Below the pieces are notes generated by a model, which saw only the letters and a program-made list of their open reading frames with translations, did no database searches and was not told where the DNA came from. A program made the translations under genes and the position numbers. Positions 24,910-34,193 of a stretch of DNA of 51,688 nt are shown here, piece after piece. Positions within the stretch are counted from its first letter, which is position 1, and each line of letters starts with the position of its first letter. The DNA is from a bacterium (GTDB lineage: Bacteria > SZUA-79 > Acidulodesulfobacterales > Acidulodesulfobacteraceae), in NCBI GenBank assembly GCA_021794335.1, contig JAJYQZ010000217.1, positions 1 through 51,688 of the forward strand, read 5' to 3'.

Positions 24910-25128
24910 CTATAGTTTATTGTTTTGGGTAGTAACCAAACCACCGTAATTTTTTTCTTAAAACTTACTGCTTAGCGGAAAATAAATATATCGCCGCCGA
25001 ATAAACCAAAATTATAAAAGGAATTATTTTTCATATTTTGTAAATTTTATAGATATTTTATATAAATAGCAAATGTTAATTTTAAAAATGACTATTGTAA
25101 CAGTCATATTGATTCTTCCCAAATATTT

Positions 25129-26490
25129 TTATTTTATGAAATATCCGTATTTATACTGCCAGCAATATTGTTTATTATAGTCTGCGCATGGAATACAGTT
25201 ATTAAGTTTAAGTAACAATTCAAGACAAGTTAAATATTTGTTATTATAAAATTGGTTATTGTTTTTATTTGTTGTTTTTATTTCTATTTTCTTATATGAC
25301 TTAGCATAAACAAATTTTGCAGGAATTATTATTAAATTTTTGATTTTTTTATTTTTAACATAATAATCATCCGGCGTTTTTAATAATAACTTAAAATTAT
25401 GCCATTTTAAAATGTTTGTGTCTGGAATATTAATATTATATTTATTTAAGTTATTGGAATATTTTTGCAAAATGGATATTTTGGTCTTCAAAGTTTTATG
25501 TCTTATTAACTCATTAAAATATTTTTGAGAAATTAGCAAATAAACAGGTATATTTCCGCCTATTTTTAGCATTTTGAATGGAAATGACGGTTTTGATGAT
25601 ATAAAATAAAATAAAACCGATATAATCGCTATAAAAATAGCTAATGTCGAAAAAATAAAGAAATTTGCTGAATTTTTATTAAAATAATTGGAAAGATAGA
25701 AATTTAAAGGTAAAGCATAAAAAAAATAATAAACAGCAAATATCATAATAAAAAAATAATGACTATTTTTACTGGAAAAAAACAATATTAAGTATACAAT
25801 CAAAAACGAAATTGCAAGAGATAAAGCAGATAAAAAAAAACCTTTTGTATCACCTGTGAGATATTCACTTTTTTTATTTGATATATATTTATTTTGTATT
25901 TCACTGTTAAGCCATTTAAAGATTGCAGGTATAAATAAAGCAAGCATAAAAATTACTAATAAAAACAAATATACAATCATAACATAAAACAACCACGAAG
26001 GTATATTATGTGCTACATTTGCTATATAAAGAAAATAAATAAAAATTGAAAAAGCAAAATAAATAATTAGTATAAATAAAATATTTAAAAACAATTTTAA
26101 ATTTGAAGTTAAAGTCTTCAGTTGATTTAATGACATATATATTATTATTGAGTATAATAATGGCAATATAAAGATTAAAATCAATAAAGCTATGGGTAAA
26201 ATTATCAAGACTTCTAAATTACTGGCAGTTAAAAACGATAAAGACAATGCAATTCCTTGCCTATAAGTATATGATAAAAAATCGAAGAATCCTAATCCAA
26301 TAAAAAAAATAGACAATATAGGTATAACTTTCAATATTTCAGCAGTTAAAGGAGATATATCGCTACTATATTTTATTAGACTTTCAAATAATGACTGGTT
26401 ATTTTGCGATTGTGAAGACTGGGTTAAAGGTTGAGCGGTAGAAGTTTGACTGTTATTTTGATTTTTATTTATCTTATTAAAAAAGCACAT
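25129..26490 (-). CDS. multi-pass membrane protein of unknown function
   Basis: 453 residues. A Gln/Asn/Ser-rich N-terminus (about 5-35) is followed by about nine to ten hydrophobic segments up to residue 310, then a soluble Lys/Asn-rich tail with Cys near the end (CLELLLKLNNCIPCADYN). Codon use is very AT-rich, unlike the tra genes. The 219-base gap to the peptidase gene holds nothing I recognise. No family assigned. Confidence 0.7.
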   Translation of the reverse strand: MCFFNKINKNQNNSQTSTAQPLTQSSQSQNNQSLFESLIKYSSDISPLTAEILKVIPILSIFFIGLGFFDFLSYTYRQGIALSLSFLTASNLEVLIILPIALLILIFILPLLYSIIIYMSLNQLKTLTSNLKLFLNILFILIIYFAFSIFIYFLYIANVAHNIPSWLFYVMIVYLFLLVIFMLALFIPAIFKWLNSEIQNKYISNKKSEYLTGDTKGFFLSALSLAISFLIVYLILFFSSKNSHYFFIMIFAVYYFFYALPLNFYLSNYFNKNSANFFIFSTLAIFIAIISVLFYFISSKPSFPFKMLKIGGNIPVYLLISQKYFNELIRHKTLKTKISILQKYSNNLNKYNINIPDTNILKWHNFKLLLKTPDDYYVKNKKIKNLIIIPAKFVYAKSYKKIEIKTTNKNNNQFYNNKYLTCLELLLKLNNCIPCADYNKQYCWQYKYGYFIK

Positions 26491-26592
26491 AAATTACACT
26501 TCCCGTATAATTATATTTAATTATTATCAGCCAAATATATAAAATTTTTAATTTTTCAATTCTATCGCAAATTTATTTTTTTTGCAAAATAA

Positions 26593-26627
26593 TTTACTTC
26601 CTACTATAGTTTATTTTAGGAAGTAAA
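26593..26627. repeat. 11-bp perfect inverted repeat upstream of the recombinase
   Basis: TTTACTTCCTA (26593-26603) and TAGGAAGTAAA (26617-26627) separated by 13 bases, in the 359-base gap before the tyrosine recombinase. It could be the core recombination site or an operator. A further AGGAAGTT half occurs at about 26712. Confidence 0.7.
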
Positions 26628-26849
26628 CCCACCGTTCCGAATAAAAAAACGACGAAAAACTGCTCTTTTTTTATTGAATTTTAGTCTAAAAATTCCTATA
26701 ATAGTATTTAAGGAAGTTGAAAATTTAATTCAACATTTTTTGTGGATAACTTTTTCAAAACTCAGGTAATTGAAATTTTATATTTTAAAAATTTTACGGA
26801 CTTAATCAAATTGCTTAATTTTTAATCATGGACAAAAAACAATAAAATT

Positions 26850-27530
26850 ATGGAAAATCAAGTTATAATCTATACCGAAACTCCTATTACCAAAAACGGC
26901 AAGAAAACGGAACTCGTAGAAACCGATTTAAAAACTAACAACTATTACGAAAACGACAATATCGTTTTCTTTACCGTTTCCCAGATTAAAACTTTAATAG
27001 ACGGCATAAACAATCCTTTTTATAAACTCGTAATTCTTCTCCTATATGAAACTGGAGCGAGAATAGAAGAAGCAAGAACCTTAAAATTTAGCGATATCGA
27101 TACCGGCAACGGCAGAGTTAAGCTATTAACGTTAAAACAGCGTAAAGCTAATAAAATTTATAGATATTTAAAAATATCCGATAAATTATTGTCGTTAATT
27201 TTAAATCATAGGGTTATTAATAAACTAACGGATGATGATTTTATTCTGTCGCAATCTTCCGGTAAACAGGCTATTACGAGAAAAGGAATAAGCCTTATGT
27301 TTAAATCTTATGTATTAAAAATACTCGGAAATAACAATTTGGATAAAGCTCATCCGCACGCTTTAAGGCATACGCGGGCGATTCATTTATTAGATAGCGG
27401 AATGAATATAATGTTATTGAAAAACTTTTTAGGGCATGCCAATATTGCTAATACGCTAATATATTTGAAATATAGCAATGCCGATATGGCGGAGGCGATA
27501 GACAAAGCTAATTTGGTAGGGGGAGTGTAA
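26850..27530 (+). CDS. small tyrosine recombinase (integrase/XerC-like)
   Basis: 226 residues. Catalytic set visible: Arg in ETGARIEEARTLKF, a Lys in LTLKQRKANKIYR, HxxR in HALRHTRAIH, His in FLGHANIANT and Tyr in LIYLKYSNAD. The usual N-terminal SAM-like arm-binding domain is very short (about 40 residues), as in small plasmid resolvases. It may integrate the element or resolve dimers. No strong ribosome site. Confidence 0.88.
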   Translation: MENQVIIYTETPITKNGKKTELVETDLKTNNYYENDNIVFFTVSQIKTLIDGINNPFYKLVILLLYETGARIEEARTLKFSDIDTGNGRVKLLTLKQRKANKIYRYLKISDKLLSLILNHRVINKLTDDDFILSQSSGKQAITRKGISLMFKSYVLKILGNNNLDKAHPHALRHTRAIHLLDSGMNIMLLKNFLGHANIANTLIYLKYSNADMAEAIDKANLVGGV

Positions 27531-27664
27531 AAAAATATTAACTAAATTTATTTTTTCATCTCTTCACGCCGTAAAACTCCGTACTTTATGGCGGAGATAT
27601 AAGGCGGCTATTTAGGTATATCCTGATTTTCTATATACTGTTTAATAATATTATAAGAAAATAT

Positions 27665-29041
27665 ATGAAAATAAATCAATACTATAAATTCAAACTTAAG
27701 ACTAATTCTGACATAGAATCTAAAATAGATTTCTATCTCGGTTGTTCCCACTTTGTTTGGAATAAGGCATTAGCCTTAATTAAAGCAAGACTTGAGAATC
27801 GCAATATTGAAAAGATAATCTCTAAAAATATATTAACCAAAGTAAAGCCTTTAGAATACCTGCCAAGCTATAACGATCTTTCGGCGATGCTGACATTTTG
27901 GAAAGGAACCGACGATTGTCATTTTTTAAATAAAGCTCCGTCTCAGGCTATTCAGCAGACGCTTAAAGATTTAGATAAAGCCGTTAAGAAAGCTTTTGTT
28001 AAAGGCAACGGCGTAAGCTTTCCAAGATTTAAGAAAAAAGGACGTTCTAATACCGGCATTAAGTTTCCTCAAGGTTTTAAGATAGAAAATAACAGAATTT
28101 TCTTGCCTAAATTAGGCTGGCTTAGGTTCTTTAAGTCAAAAGATATAGACGGCAAAGTTAAAAGCATTACCGTAAAAAAGCTTGCAGACGGCTATTACAT
28201 ATCGGTCTTAATTGAAAAGGAATTATCAAAGGGTAAATGGTCGGATATTGCAGGTACCGATAAACTTAACCAGATAGGTTTAGACGCCGGAGTTAAAAAG
28301 ATAGTTACTTTATCCAACGGCTTTTATTTTAAGCCTTTAGATTTAAGTAAAATAGACGAAAAAATAGCCAAAGCCCAAACGAAATTAAATCTTAAACAAC
28401 ACTCAAGAGTAAAAGGCGATAAGACTAAAAAATCGAAGAATTATATAAAGCAAAATAAGAAATTATCTAATTTATACAAGAAAAAAGCAGACACTAAATA
28501 CGATTATTTACACAGGCTTTCTACCGCTATAGCCAAAAACCACGGCGTAATAGTGGTAGAAGACTTAAAAATAAACAACATGACTAAGTCGGCAAAAGGG
28601 ACTATAGAAAGTCCGGGCAACAGAGTTAAAGCTAAATCGGGACTTAATAAAAGCATTCTTAATCAGTCTTGGTCTATGTTTTACGATATGCTTGAGTATA
28701 AGGCGTTATTAAACGGCGGTAAGATTTTAAAAGTCAATCCCGCAAAGACGTCTCAAGAATGCCCCTTATGCCATTATACGCATAAGGATAACCGTAAAAC
28801 TCAAAATGAATTTATTTGTATATCTTGCGGATTTTCTATTAACGCCGATTTAGCCGCAAGCATTAACATAATACATAAAGCGTTACCGGATTTTAATTTT
28901 ACGCTCCCGCAGGACTTTCGGGAGATAACGCCTGTAGAATATTCAAATTACTTTAGTAGTTTGAATGAAGCGGGTGGAGTAATCCACTGCCAGCAGCAGG
29001 AATCGGCTAACTCCGTGAGGAACAGCTCTTTAGCGGCTTAA
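27665..29041 (+). CDS. tnpB: TnpB, RNA-guided transposon nuclease
   Basis: 458 residues. N-terminal helical domain with FYLGCSHFVWNKALAL, then the RuvC-like nuclease: Asp in NQIGLDAGVKKIVTLSNG, Glu in GVIVVEDLKINNM, zinc finger CPLCHYTHKDN ... CISCG and final Asp in SINADLAASINI. All catalytic residues are kept, so it is probably active. TnpB cleaves DNA with an RNA made from the element's 3' end, keeping or spreading the element. Length is slightly above the usual 370-420 residues. Confidence 0.93.
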   Translation: MKINQYYKFKLKTNSDIESKIDFYLGCSHFVWNKALALIKARLENRNIEKIISKNILTKVKPLEYLPSYNDLSAMLTFWKGTDDCHFLNKAPSQAIQQTLKDLDKAVKKAFVKGNGVSFPRFKKKGRSNTGIKFPQGFKIENNRIFLPKLGWLRFFKSKDIDGKVKSITVKKLADGYYISVLIEKELSKGKWSDIAGTDKLNQIGLDAGVKKIVTLSNGFYFKPLDLSKIDEKIAKAQTKLNLKQHSRVKGDKTKKSKNYIKQNKKLSNLYKKKADTKYDYLHRLSTAIAKNHGVIVVEDLKINNMTKSAKGTIESPGNRVKAKSGLNKSILNQSWSMFYDMLEYKALLNGGKILKVNPAKTSQECPLCHYTHKDNRKTQNEFICISCGFSINADLAASINIIHKALPDFNFTLPQDFREITPVEYSNYFSSLNEAGGVIHCQQQESANSVRNSSLAA

Positions 29042-29085
29042 AGCTGTTAGAGAATCCCCTTGGTTTAGGAAGGGGAGAAGGTCAA
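28930..29085 (+). ncRNA. predicted omega-RNA (reRNA) of TnpB
   Basis: In TnpB systems the guide RNA scaffold overlaps the 3' end of tnpB and ends at the element's right end. Here that end is the TCCCCTT/AAGGGGA hairpin and GGTCAA at 29085; bases from 29086 (ACGAACAAGATTTGG) would be the guide. Start position is approximate. Confidence 0.5.
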
Positions 29086-29211
29086 ACGAACAAGATTTGG
29101 CGGGTATGGATAGAAGAAGCGGATCCTGATTGCCCCAAGTTTGCAAATTATATTGCCGGAAAATTAGAACAAAAATTTGGCGGTGACTTCGAAGTTATGA
29201 CGGAGTGGTAA
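29086..29211 (+). pseudogene. C-terminal gene fragment cut off by the TnpB element
   Basis: Exactly from the first base after the right end an open frame of 41 codons reads IWRVWIEEADPDCPKFANYI and ends DFEVMTEW before TAA. No start codon is available, and no matching N-terminus is visible left of the element. Family not recognised. Confidence 0.5.
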
Positions 29212-29214
29212 ATT

Positions 29215-29472
29215 ATGCTATATAAAATATTGTTTCAAATATTAAACTATTCCGGCTTATTAGCTACCCTTTTAGCCGTCTGGTTTTTTTCATCGCATAA
29301 ATATAAAATAGGATTTCTAGTATCTATATTGAGCTGTATTTTGTGGATAGCTATTGCTTATATCGATAACGTATGGAGCCTTTTAATTCTAAATGCGATA
29401 CTCTTAATATTGGATATAAGGGGTTATTTCAAAAAAGATATACATAAAATAAAACAAACAGAGGTAACTTAA
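29215..29472 (+). CDS. small PnuC-like membrane protein
   Basis: 85 residues with three hydrophobic segments and a WSLLILNAILLILDIRGYFK end that recalls the last part of PnuC nicotinamide-riboside/nucleoside transporters. Full PnuC is about 200 residues, so this is half-size and would need to oligomerise. Its stop overlaps the next start (TAATG), tying it to the nucleotidase. Confidence 0.5.
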   Translation: MLYKILFQILNYSGLLATLLAVWFFSSHKYKIGFLVSILSCILWIAIAYIDNVWSLLILNAILLILDIRGYFKKDIHKIKQTEVT

Positions 29473-30005
29473 TGCTAAAACATACGGCGTTAGACCTTGA
29501 CGGCGTTATATTCGACTACGAAAAGACTTTTCAGAAAGGAGCTTTAAAACTCGGTTTTGAAGTTTCCGTTAAGCATCCCGAAATTTATAATATGTCCGAA
29601 CGCTATGAAATCCCGCAAGAGCAGGTGTCCCTAATAAATTCAAAAATAGACTTTTCCGATATGGAAGTATTTTACGAGGTTATTAGTTTAAAACGTTATA
29701 TTAAGGATATTAAATGTTTTATAACGTCAAGCCCGAAAGAAGCTTTGCATTTGAGGAAAATAAATATATCCAGAATATTTGGCAAAGACATTCCGATATA
29801 TCACGCCGATACGAAAGAAAAACATAGAATTATTTCCGAACTTGGAATAAAATATTTCATAGACGATTATAATCTGTCGATTCACCATATAGAATTAAAC
29901 TGTCCCAAGTGCCAAGCATACTGGCTTAACAGAGGATACGAGGATTTTAGTCTGCCGGAGCCGGAAAATAAGATAAAAAGTTTGACGGATTTTTTTGAAA
30001 AATGA
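29472..30005 (+). CDS. HAD-family 5'(3')-deoxyribonucleotidase-like protein
   Basis: 177 residues. Motif I LDLDGVIFDYEKTF (nucleophile Asp), motif II ITSSPKEA, a Lys in HADTKEKH and motif III KYFIDDYNLS. This order fits NT5C-type deoxynucleotidases and related phosphatases, which remove phosphate from dNMPs. With the PnuC-like neighbour it may form a nucleoside salvage pair. Alternatively it is a generic HAD phosphatase. Confidence 0.7.
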   Translation: MLKHTALDLDGVIFDYEKTFQKGALKLGFEVSVKHPEIYNMSERYEIPQEQVSLINSKIDFSDMEVFYEVISLKRYIKDIKCFITSSPKEALHLRKINISRIFGKDIPIYHADTKEKHRIISELGIKYFIDDYNLSIHHIELNCPKCQAYWLNRGYEDFSLPEPENKIKSLTDFFEK

Positions 30006-30133
30006 ATAGTGGCCTTCAGGACAGTGGAAAAAAGAAAAGGAAGAGGGTAAAGCTAAACCCGAAAGAACCGTCTATAGAAATCTATTTGAAAGAATTAAGC
30101 ATAACGAAAAGTAGAGAATCAAAAGAAAGATAA
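30002..30133 (+). CDS. possible small basic protein, 43 aa
   Basis: ATG overlaps the nucleotidase stop (ATGA). The product is very Lys/Arg-rich (GKKKRKRVKLNPKEPSIEI). No separate ribosome site; it would depend on coupled translation. It may not be a real gene. The rest of the gap to 30232 holds nothing I recognise. Confidence 0.3.
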   Translation: MNSGLQDSGKKKRKRVKLNPKEPSIEIYLKELSITKSRESKER

Positions 30134-30232
30134 TAAAAAAAGAAATAAACGCTTACATAAAAGAATAAAATCTAAAACCGATGGAAAAAAAATTTCAATA
30201 ATAACATTAGTTAAAATTTAGGAGATAATATA

Positions 30233-30910
30233 ATGACGGAAAAAGAAAAAGAGAAATATTTTGAAGAAATATTCGGCGAAGATTTTAATCTTAAAGCTCA
30301 CGAACAACCTGAAAACTTTCTTAATAGAGACAGAGTAAAAAATGCGCTAGATAAAGCGTGGGAAGTAAGGGATTTCGAGATAGAATTGTATTGGAAAAGG
30401 GCAACGTATTTTTGGGCATTTATAGCTACTATTTTTGCGGGTTTCTTTGTTTTTTTAGGGAATAAACATTTATATTATGGGACTTTTTTAAACAGAAGTT
30501 CAGTTTTATTGTTAATATCAAGTTTCGGAGTAATTTTCTCTCTGGCTTGGGTGCTAGTAAATCTTGGGTCAAAATTTTGGCAAGAAAACTGGGAAGGACA
30601 TATCGGCAATTTAGAGTTTGAATATTACGGTCATTTATATAGAAGATTGTCTCCTAAACAATTAAAGAAATATCACTATTCTGTTTCTAAAGTGAACGCT
30701 CTTGTCAGTTGCTTCGTGCTTTCAATATGGTCGTTGATTTTTATTTACTGCTTATTATTAGTTGCACGTTCATGCAAAATTATATGTTCAATGCCGCCTG
30801 CATATATTTTTGATATTTTAATTCTGGTTATTGCCGGACTTACTATTTTAAAATTTTTTAAATACGCCAGAAAAAAACCAGAGTGTTTAATGTCAAAAGA
30901 AAATAAATAA
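30233..30910 (+). CDS. RipA-family-like membrane protein
   Basis: 225 residues; ribosome site AGGAGA nine bases upstream. Soluble N-terminus, then ELYWKRATYFWAFIATIFAG (first membrane helix with the family's W-x-R-x-TYFWAF), WQENWEGHIGNLE in the middle and two further helices at the end. This pattern belongs to the RipA octameric membrane protein family known from plasmids and acid tolerance. Function of the family is unclear. Confidence 0.6.
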   Translation: MTEKEKEKYFEEIFGEDFNLKAHEQPENFLNRDRVKNALDKAWEVRDFEIELYWKRATYFWAFIATIFAGFFVFLGNKHLYYGTFLNRSSVLLLISSFGVIFSLAWVLVNLGSKFWQENWEGHIGNLEFEYYGHLYRRLSPKQLKKYHYSVSKVNALVSCFVLSIWSLIFIYCLLLVARSCKIICSMPPAYIFDILILVIAGLTILKFFKYARKKPECLMSKENK

Positions 30911-31006
30911 TAAGAAATAAGAAGTTTATTGATAAGTTAGAATAACAAATTTTTGCTTTTTTGCAATGCACAATTTTATTAATAACGATTTTAAGCCATC
31001 AATATT

Positions 31007-31450
31007 ATGAAATACAATCCAAAAATACTGCAAAAAGAGATTGACAGGCTTTATCGCCTGTCTTACGCAATTATTTTTATTTTTACTTTTGCATTCTTTA
31101 TATTTGGATTAATAATAGGTTATTTGATTTTGTTATTATTCAAAAATCATATAAATTCTAACTTTATTGAATATATTTTGGGAATAACATTTGGTTTAAT
31201 AGGGTTAGCCGCAGGTCTTGAGAGAAGTTTTAAATTAAGGCTTGAAGCTCAAAAGTTGCTATGTATGCTAAGCATAAAACAGGATACTGAATTGTTATTA
31301 AGTCGTTTCGAAGAAAATCAATTTGACGGAGAATTGAAATCAGAAAAACAGTTTTCAATAGGAGAAGACAATGATATTATAAATAACGAAACTAAAAATA
31401 AAAAAATATTGGACAATGTCCATTTTCATTTTAATAGAGATGATTTATAA
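31007..31450 (+). CDS. two-helix membrane protein of unknown function
   Basis: 147 residues: a short polar N-terminus, two membrane helices (about 17-45 and 52-75), then a charged cytoplasmic domain (to HFHFNRDDL). No strong ribosome site. The end overlaps the next gene by 11 bases. No family recognised. Confidence 0.6.
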   Translation: MKYNPKILQKEIDRLYRLSYAIIFIFTFAFFIFGLIIGYLILLLFKNHINSNFIEYILGITFGLIGLAAGLERSFKLRLEAQKLLCMLSIKQDTELLLSRFEENQFDGELKSEKQFSIGEDNDIINNETKNKKILDNVHFHFNRDDL

Positions 31451-31976
31451 TATAAATAAAAAATTATATGCAGTATTTATGCTTGCATTTATCATATTTT
31501 CCGCAAATTCTGTTTCTGCTTTTTCCGTTCTAAACCCGCCCTATAATCAGTCAGACCCCAACTTTAATACACTTGCGATGCGGGTTTATAATTCCGGCAG
31601 TCCTTATACCTATACTCACGGAGCTTATACCTATAACGCTTTGCCTATAACGACGACTATGTCCGGCTGTAAATTAATTAGCATAATCCGCAGGACGCAG
31701 GGCTTTTCTAAACCGGCATATTGGGCTATTGAAAATTATAAGATTTGTTCCGGCAATATAGCAGAGGTTAAAAATACCAATATGGCAGGGTGGGAAAACT
31801 TGCCAAAAGGAATAAAACCTGTTATAAATAATGTAATAGCGGAAGCAAGGCAATACGGCAAAGCTGCCGCCGATTATTACGGATACAGAATAATAGCAAA
31901 GACAGGTGTTTATGTCGGGACGTTATTAGTTTACGTGCTTAATTGGATAAAGTTAGAAGTGATAATGATTTTTTAA
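31440..31976 (+). CDS. exported protein of unknown function
   Basis: 178 residues from ATG at 31440, chosen because it gives a clean signal peptide (MLAFIIFSANSVSAF) and overlaps the previous stop; an in-frame ATG at 31416 is the alternative. The mature part has two Cys (SGCKLIS and YKICSGN) and a hydrophobic C-terminal helix. Codon use resembles the tra genes, so it may be a transfer-related piece. Confidence 0.55.
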   Translation: MIYNINKKLYAVFMLAFIIFSANSVSAFSVLNPPYNQSDPNFNTLAMRVYNSGSPYTYTHGAYTYNALPITTTMSGCKLISIIRRTQGFSKPAYWAIENYKICSGNIAEVKNTNMAGWENLPKGIKPVINNVIAEARQYGKAAADYYGYRIIAKTGVYVGTLLVYVLNWIKLEVIMIF

Positions 31977-32029
31977 AATAGCTATAAAAAATAATAAAAA
32001 TATAAGGATTAATCCAATTTGAGGTTTAA

Positions 32030-34111
32030 GTGAAAGCTGAAGAAAATAAATTGACTCGTTTTTTAGAAGGACATGATAGAAAATTTATTATACCAGTTTA
32101 TCAAAGAAATTATGACTGGAGAATAGAACATTGCAAAAAATTATATGAGGATTTATTAGATATATCAAGATGTAAGAGAAAATCTCATTTTTTTGGCTCA
32201 ATTGTTTATATTTATAATGATGACAGTAATGGGCAGGAATTTATTATAATAGACGGACAACAAAGAATCACGACAGTTTCTTTGTTGTTATTAGCATTGA
32301 TAAATGTAATAAAGATATTAAATATAAAAGACAAAGATATTGATATTGATGTAATTAAAAATGAATACCTTTTTGGCAGATATTCAGGAAAAGAAAAAAT
32401 AAAATTGAAATCAGTCAAAGAAGATAATGAAGCTTTCGTAAAATTATTTGAAACTGACGAAAAAGAAAAATTTATACTTCCATCTAATATTACTGGTAAT
32501 TATTTATATTTTAAAGAACGCTTATTAAAAGAAAGTATTGATTTTTCAGACTTTTTAAATTCCATTAAAAAGCTTAATATTGTTGAAATAAAATTAAAAA
32601 AAGAGGAAGATGATCCACAGTTAATATTTGAAAGTTTAAATTCAACCGGTCTTGATTTAAAAGAGGCAGATAAAGTTAGAAATTTTTTATTAATGGATTT
32701 GGAATATAAAAAACAAGAAGAATTTTACAATAAATATTGGATTAATATAGAAAAATATACAAAATTTAATGTTAGTAATTTTATCCGCGATTATATAACG
32801 TGCAAAGAAAAAAAAGCTCCTAAAAAAGATAATGTATATTTTGAATTTAAAGAATTTTTTAATAATAATTATGAAAAAGAAAAATTAAAGGATTTACTTG
32901 AAGAGCTTTTGGAATTTTCAAAATATTATAATTATATTTTAAGTGCTAATTATAATAATACATCCTCAAATAATTTAGTAAATGAATACTTATATTACTT
33001 GCTAAAGCTTGAAGTATCAGTATCTTATCCATTTTTATTAGAAGTTTTTCACGATTTTTATAAAGAAGAATATATAAAAGAAAATGATATTACAGAATTA
33101 CTCAAAATAATAGAATCATATATTTTTAGACGTATTATTTGTGATTTACCTGCAAATTCATTAAATAAAATTTTTATATCCCTTGCTAGAGATATTAAAA
33201 AACATAATAATTATAAAACAAATTACATCGAAATTTTAAAATTTATATTGATTCAAAAAAAGGGAAATCAAAGATTTCCTAATGATCATGAATTTAAAGA
33301 AAGATTAATATCAAAAGACGTTTATAACTTTAATAAAAAAAATAAATTACATTTACTTGAACGTTTGGAAAATTATAATAATAAAGAAAAAATAGACATT
33401 CAAAAATTACTCGATAATGATGAACTATCAATAGAACATATATTGCCGCAAACTTTAAGCGCTTCTTGGAAAAAGACTTTAGGAGATAAATATCAAGAAA
33501 TCTATGATAAATTCATAAATACAATAGGTAATATTACATTAACAGCATATAATTCAAAGTACAGCAATAAACCGTTTCCAGAAAAAAAGAATATGGAGCA
33601 TGGATTTAATGAAAGTAAGCTATATCTGAACGAATATTTAAAAAAAATTGATATTTGGAACGAAGATAGCATATTGAAAAGAGCAAATATTCTAGCGGAT
33701 AAAGCTGTTAATATATGGAGTTATTCTAAAACATCTTATATATATAACAAATCTATAGATAATATATATTCATTAGACGAAGAAAATGATTTTTCTGGAC
33801 AAAAAATAAAATATTTTGAATTTATGGGAGAAAGATATGAGGTAAATTCTTGGTCAAACTTTTATGAAAAAATGTGTTTGTTATTGTTTGATTTGGAACC
33901 AACAAAATTTAAATCATTTCTCTTAGATAATGATTTTAAAAATAAATTATCTAAAAATGAGAACGGTTTGAGAAGACCTATAAAAATTTCAGGCGATGTT
34001 TTTGTCGAAAGCAACTTAAATGTAGGAGCTATAACGAGCAACATAATTTTAATGCTGGAAAAATTAGGATTAAGTACATCTGATGTTAGCGTTGGTTTAA
34101 AAGAACAATAG
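32030..34111 (+). CDS. DUF262/DUF1524 protein (GmrSD-like)
   Basis: 693 residues, GTG start. N-terminal DUF262 domain: FIIPVYQRNYDWR and IIDGQQRITTVSLLLLAL (DGQQR motif, a ParB-like nucleotide pocket). C-terminal DUF1524 His-Asn-His-type nuclease: LSIEHILPQTL, then IGNITLTAYNSKYSNKPF and K. This is the GmrSD fusion plan of type IV restriction of modified DNA; other family members include BrxU and SspE. Very AT-rich. About 80 further C-terminal residues are unassigned. Confidence 0.82.
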   Translation: MKAEENKLTRFLEGHDRKFIIPVYQRNYDWRIEHCKKLYEDLLDISRCKRKSHFFGSIVYIYNDDSNGQEFIIIDGQQRITTVSLLLLALINVIKILNIKDKDIDIDVIKNEYLFGRYSGKEKIKLKSVKEDNEAFVKLFETDEKEKFILPSNITGNYLYFKERLLKESIDFSDFLNSIKKLNIVEIKLKKEEDDPQLIFESLNSTGLDLKEADKVRNFLLMDLEYKKQEEFYNKYWINIEKYTKFNVSNFIRDYITCKEKKAPKKDNVYFEFKEFFNNNYEKEKLKDLLEELLEFSKYYNYILSANYNNTSSNNLVNEYLYYLLKLEVSVSYPFLLEVFHDFYKEEYIKENDITELLKIIESYIFRRIICDLPANSLNKIFISLARDIKKHNNYKTNYIEILKFILIQKKGNQRFPNDHEFKERLISKDVYNFNKKNKLHLLERLENYNNKEKIDIQKLLDNDELSIEHILPQTLSASWKKTLGDKYQEIYDKFINTIGNITLTAYNSKYSNKPFPEKKNMEHGFNESKLYLNEYLKKIDIWNEDSILKRANILADKAVNIWSYSKTSYIYNKSIDNIYSLDEENDFSGQKIKYFEFMGERYEVNSWSNFYEKMCLLLFDLEPTKFKSFLLDNDFKNKLSKNENGLRRPIKISGDVFVESNLNVGAITSNIILMLEKLGLSTSDVSVGLKEQ

Positions 34112-34193
34112 GAAAATAATAAATATAAAAATATAACAAAAATTTTATAGATTTACAATTTAATCGTACCAGTAATTTAATTTAAACTTAATT

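Larger units (their letters stand above)
27568..29085 (+). mobile_element. solo-TnpB IS200/IS605-family element
   Basis: Left subterminal hairpin GCCGTAAA (27568-27575) / TTTATGGC (27585-27592), tnpB at 27665-29041, right-end hairpin TCCCCTT (29055-29061) / AAGGGGA (29070-29076) followed by GAAGGTCAA ending at 29085. This is the usual IS605-group layout. No TnpA is present, so it cannot move on its own. Exact left end is uncertain (about 27550-27568). Confidence 0.8.

Noticed and set aside
26714..26740. Small GTTGAA/TTCAAC hairpin with T-run before the recombinase
   Set aside because: No plus-strand gene lies upstream to terminate; too weak to call.
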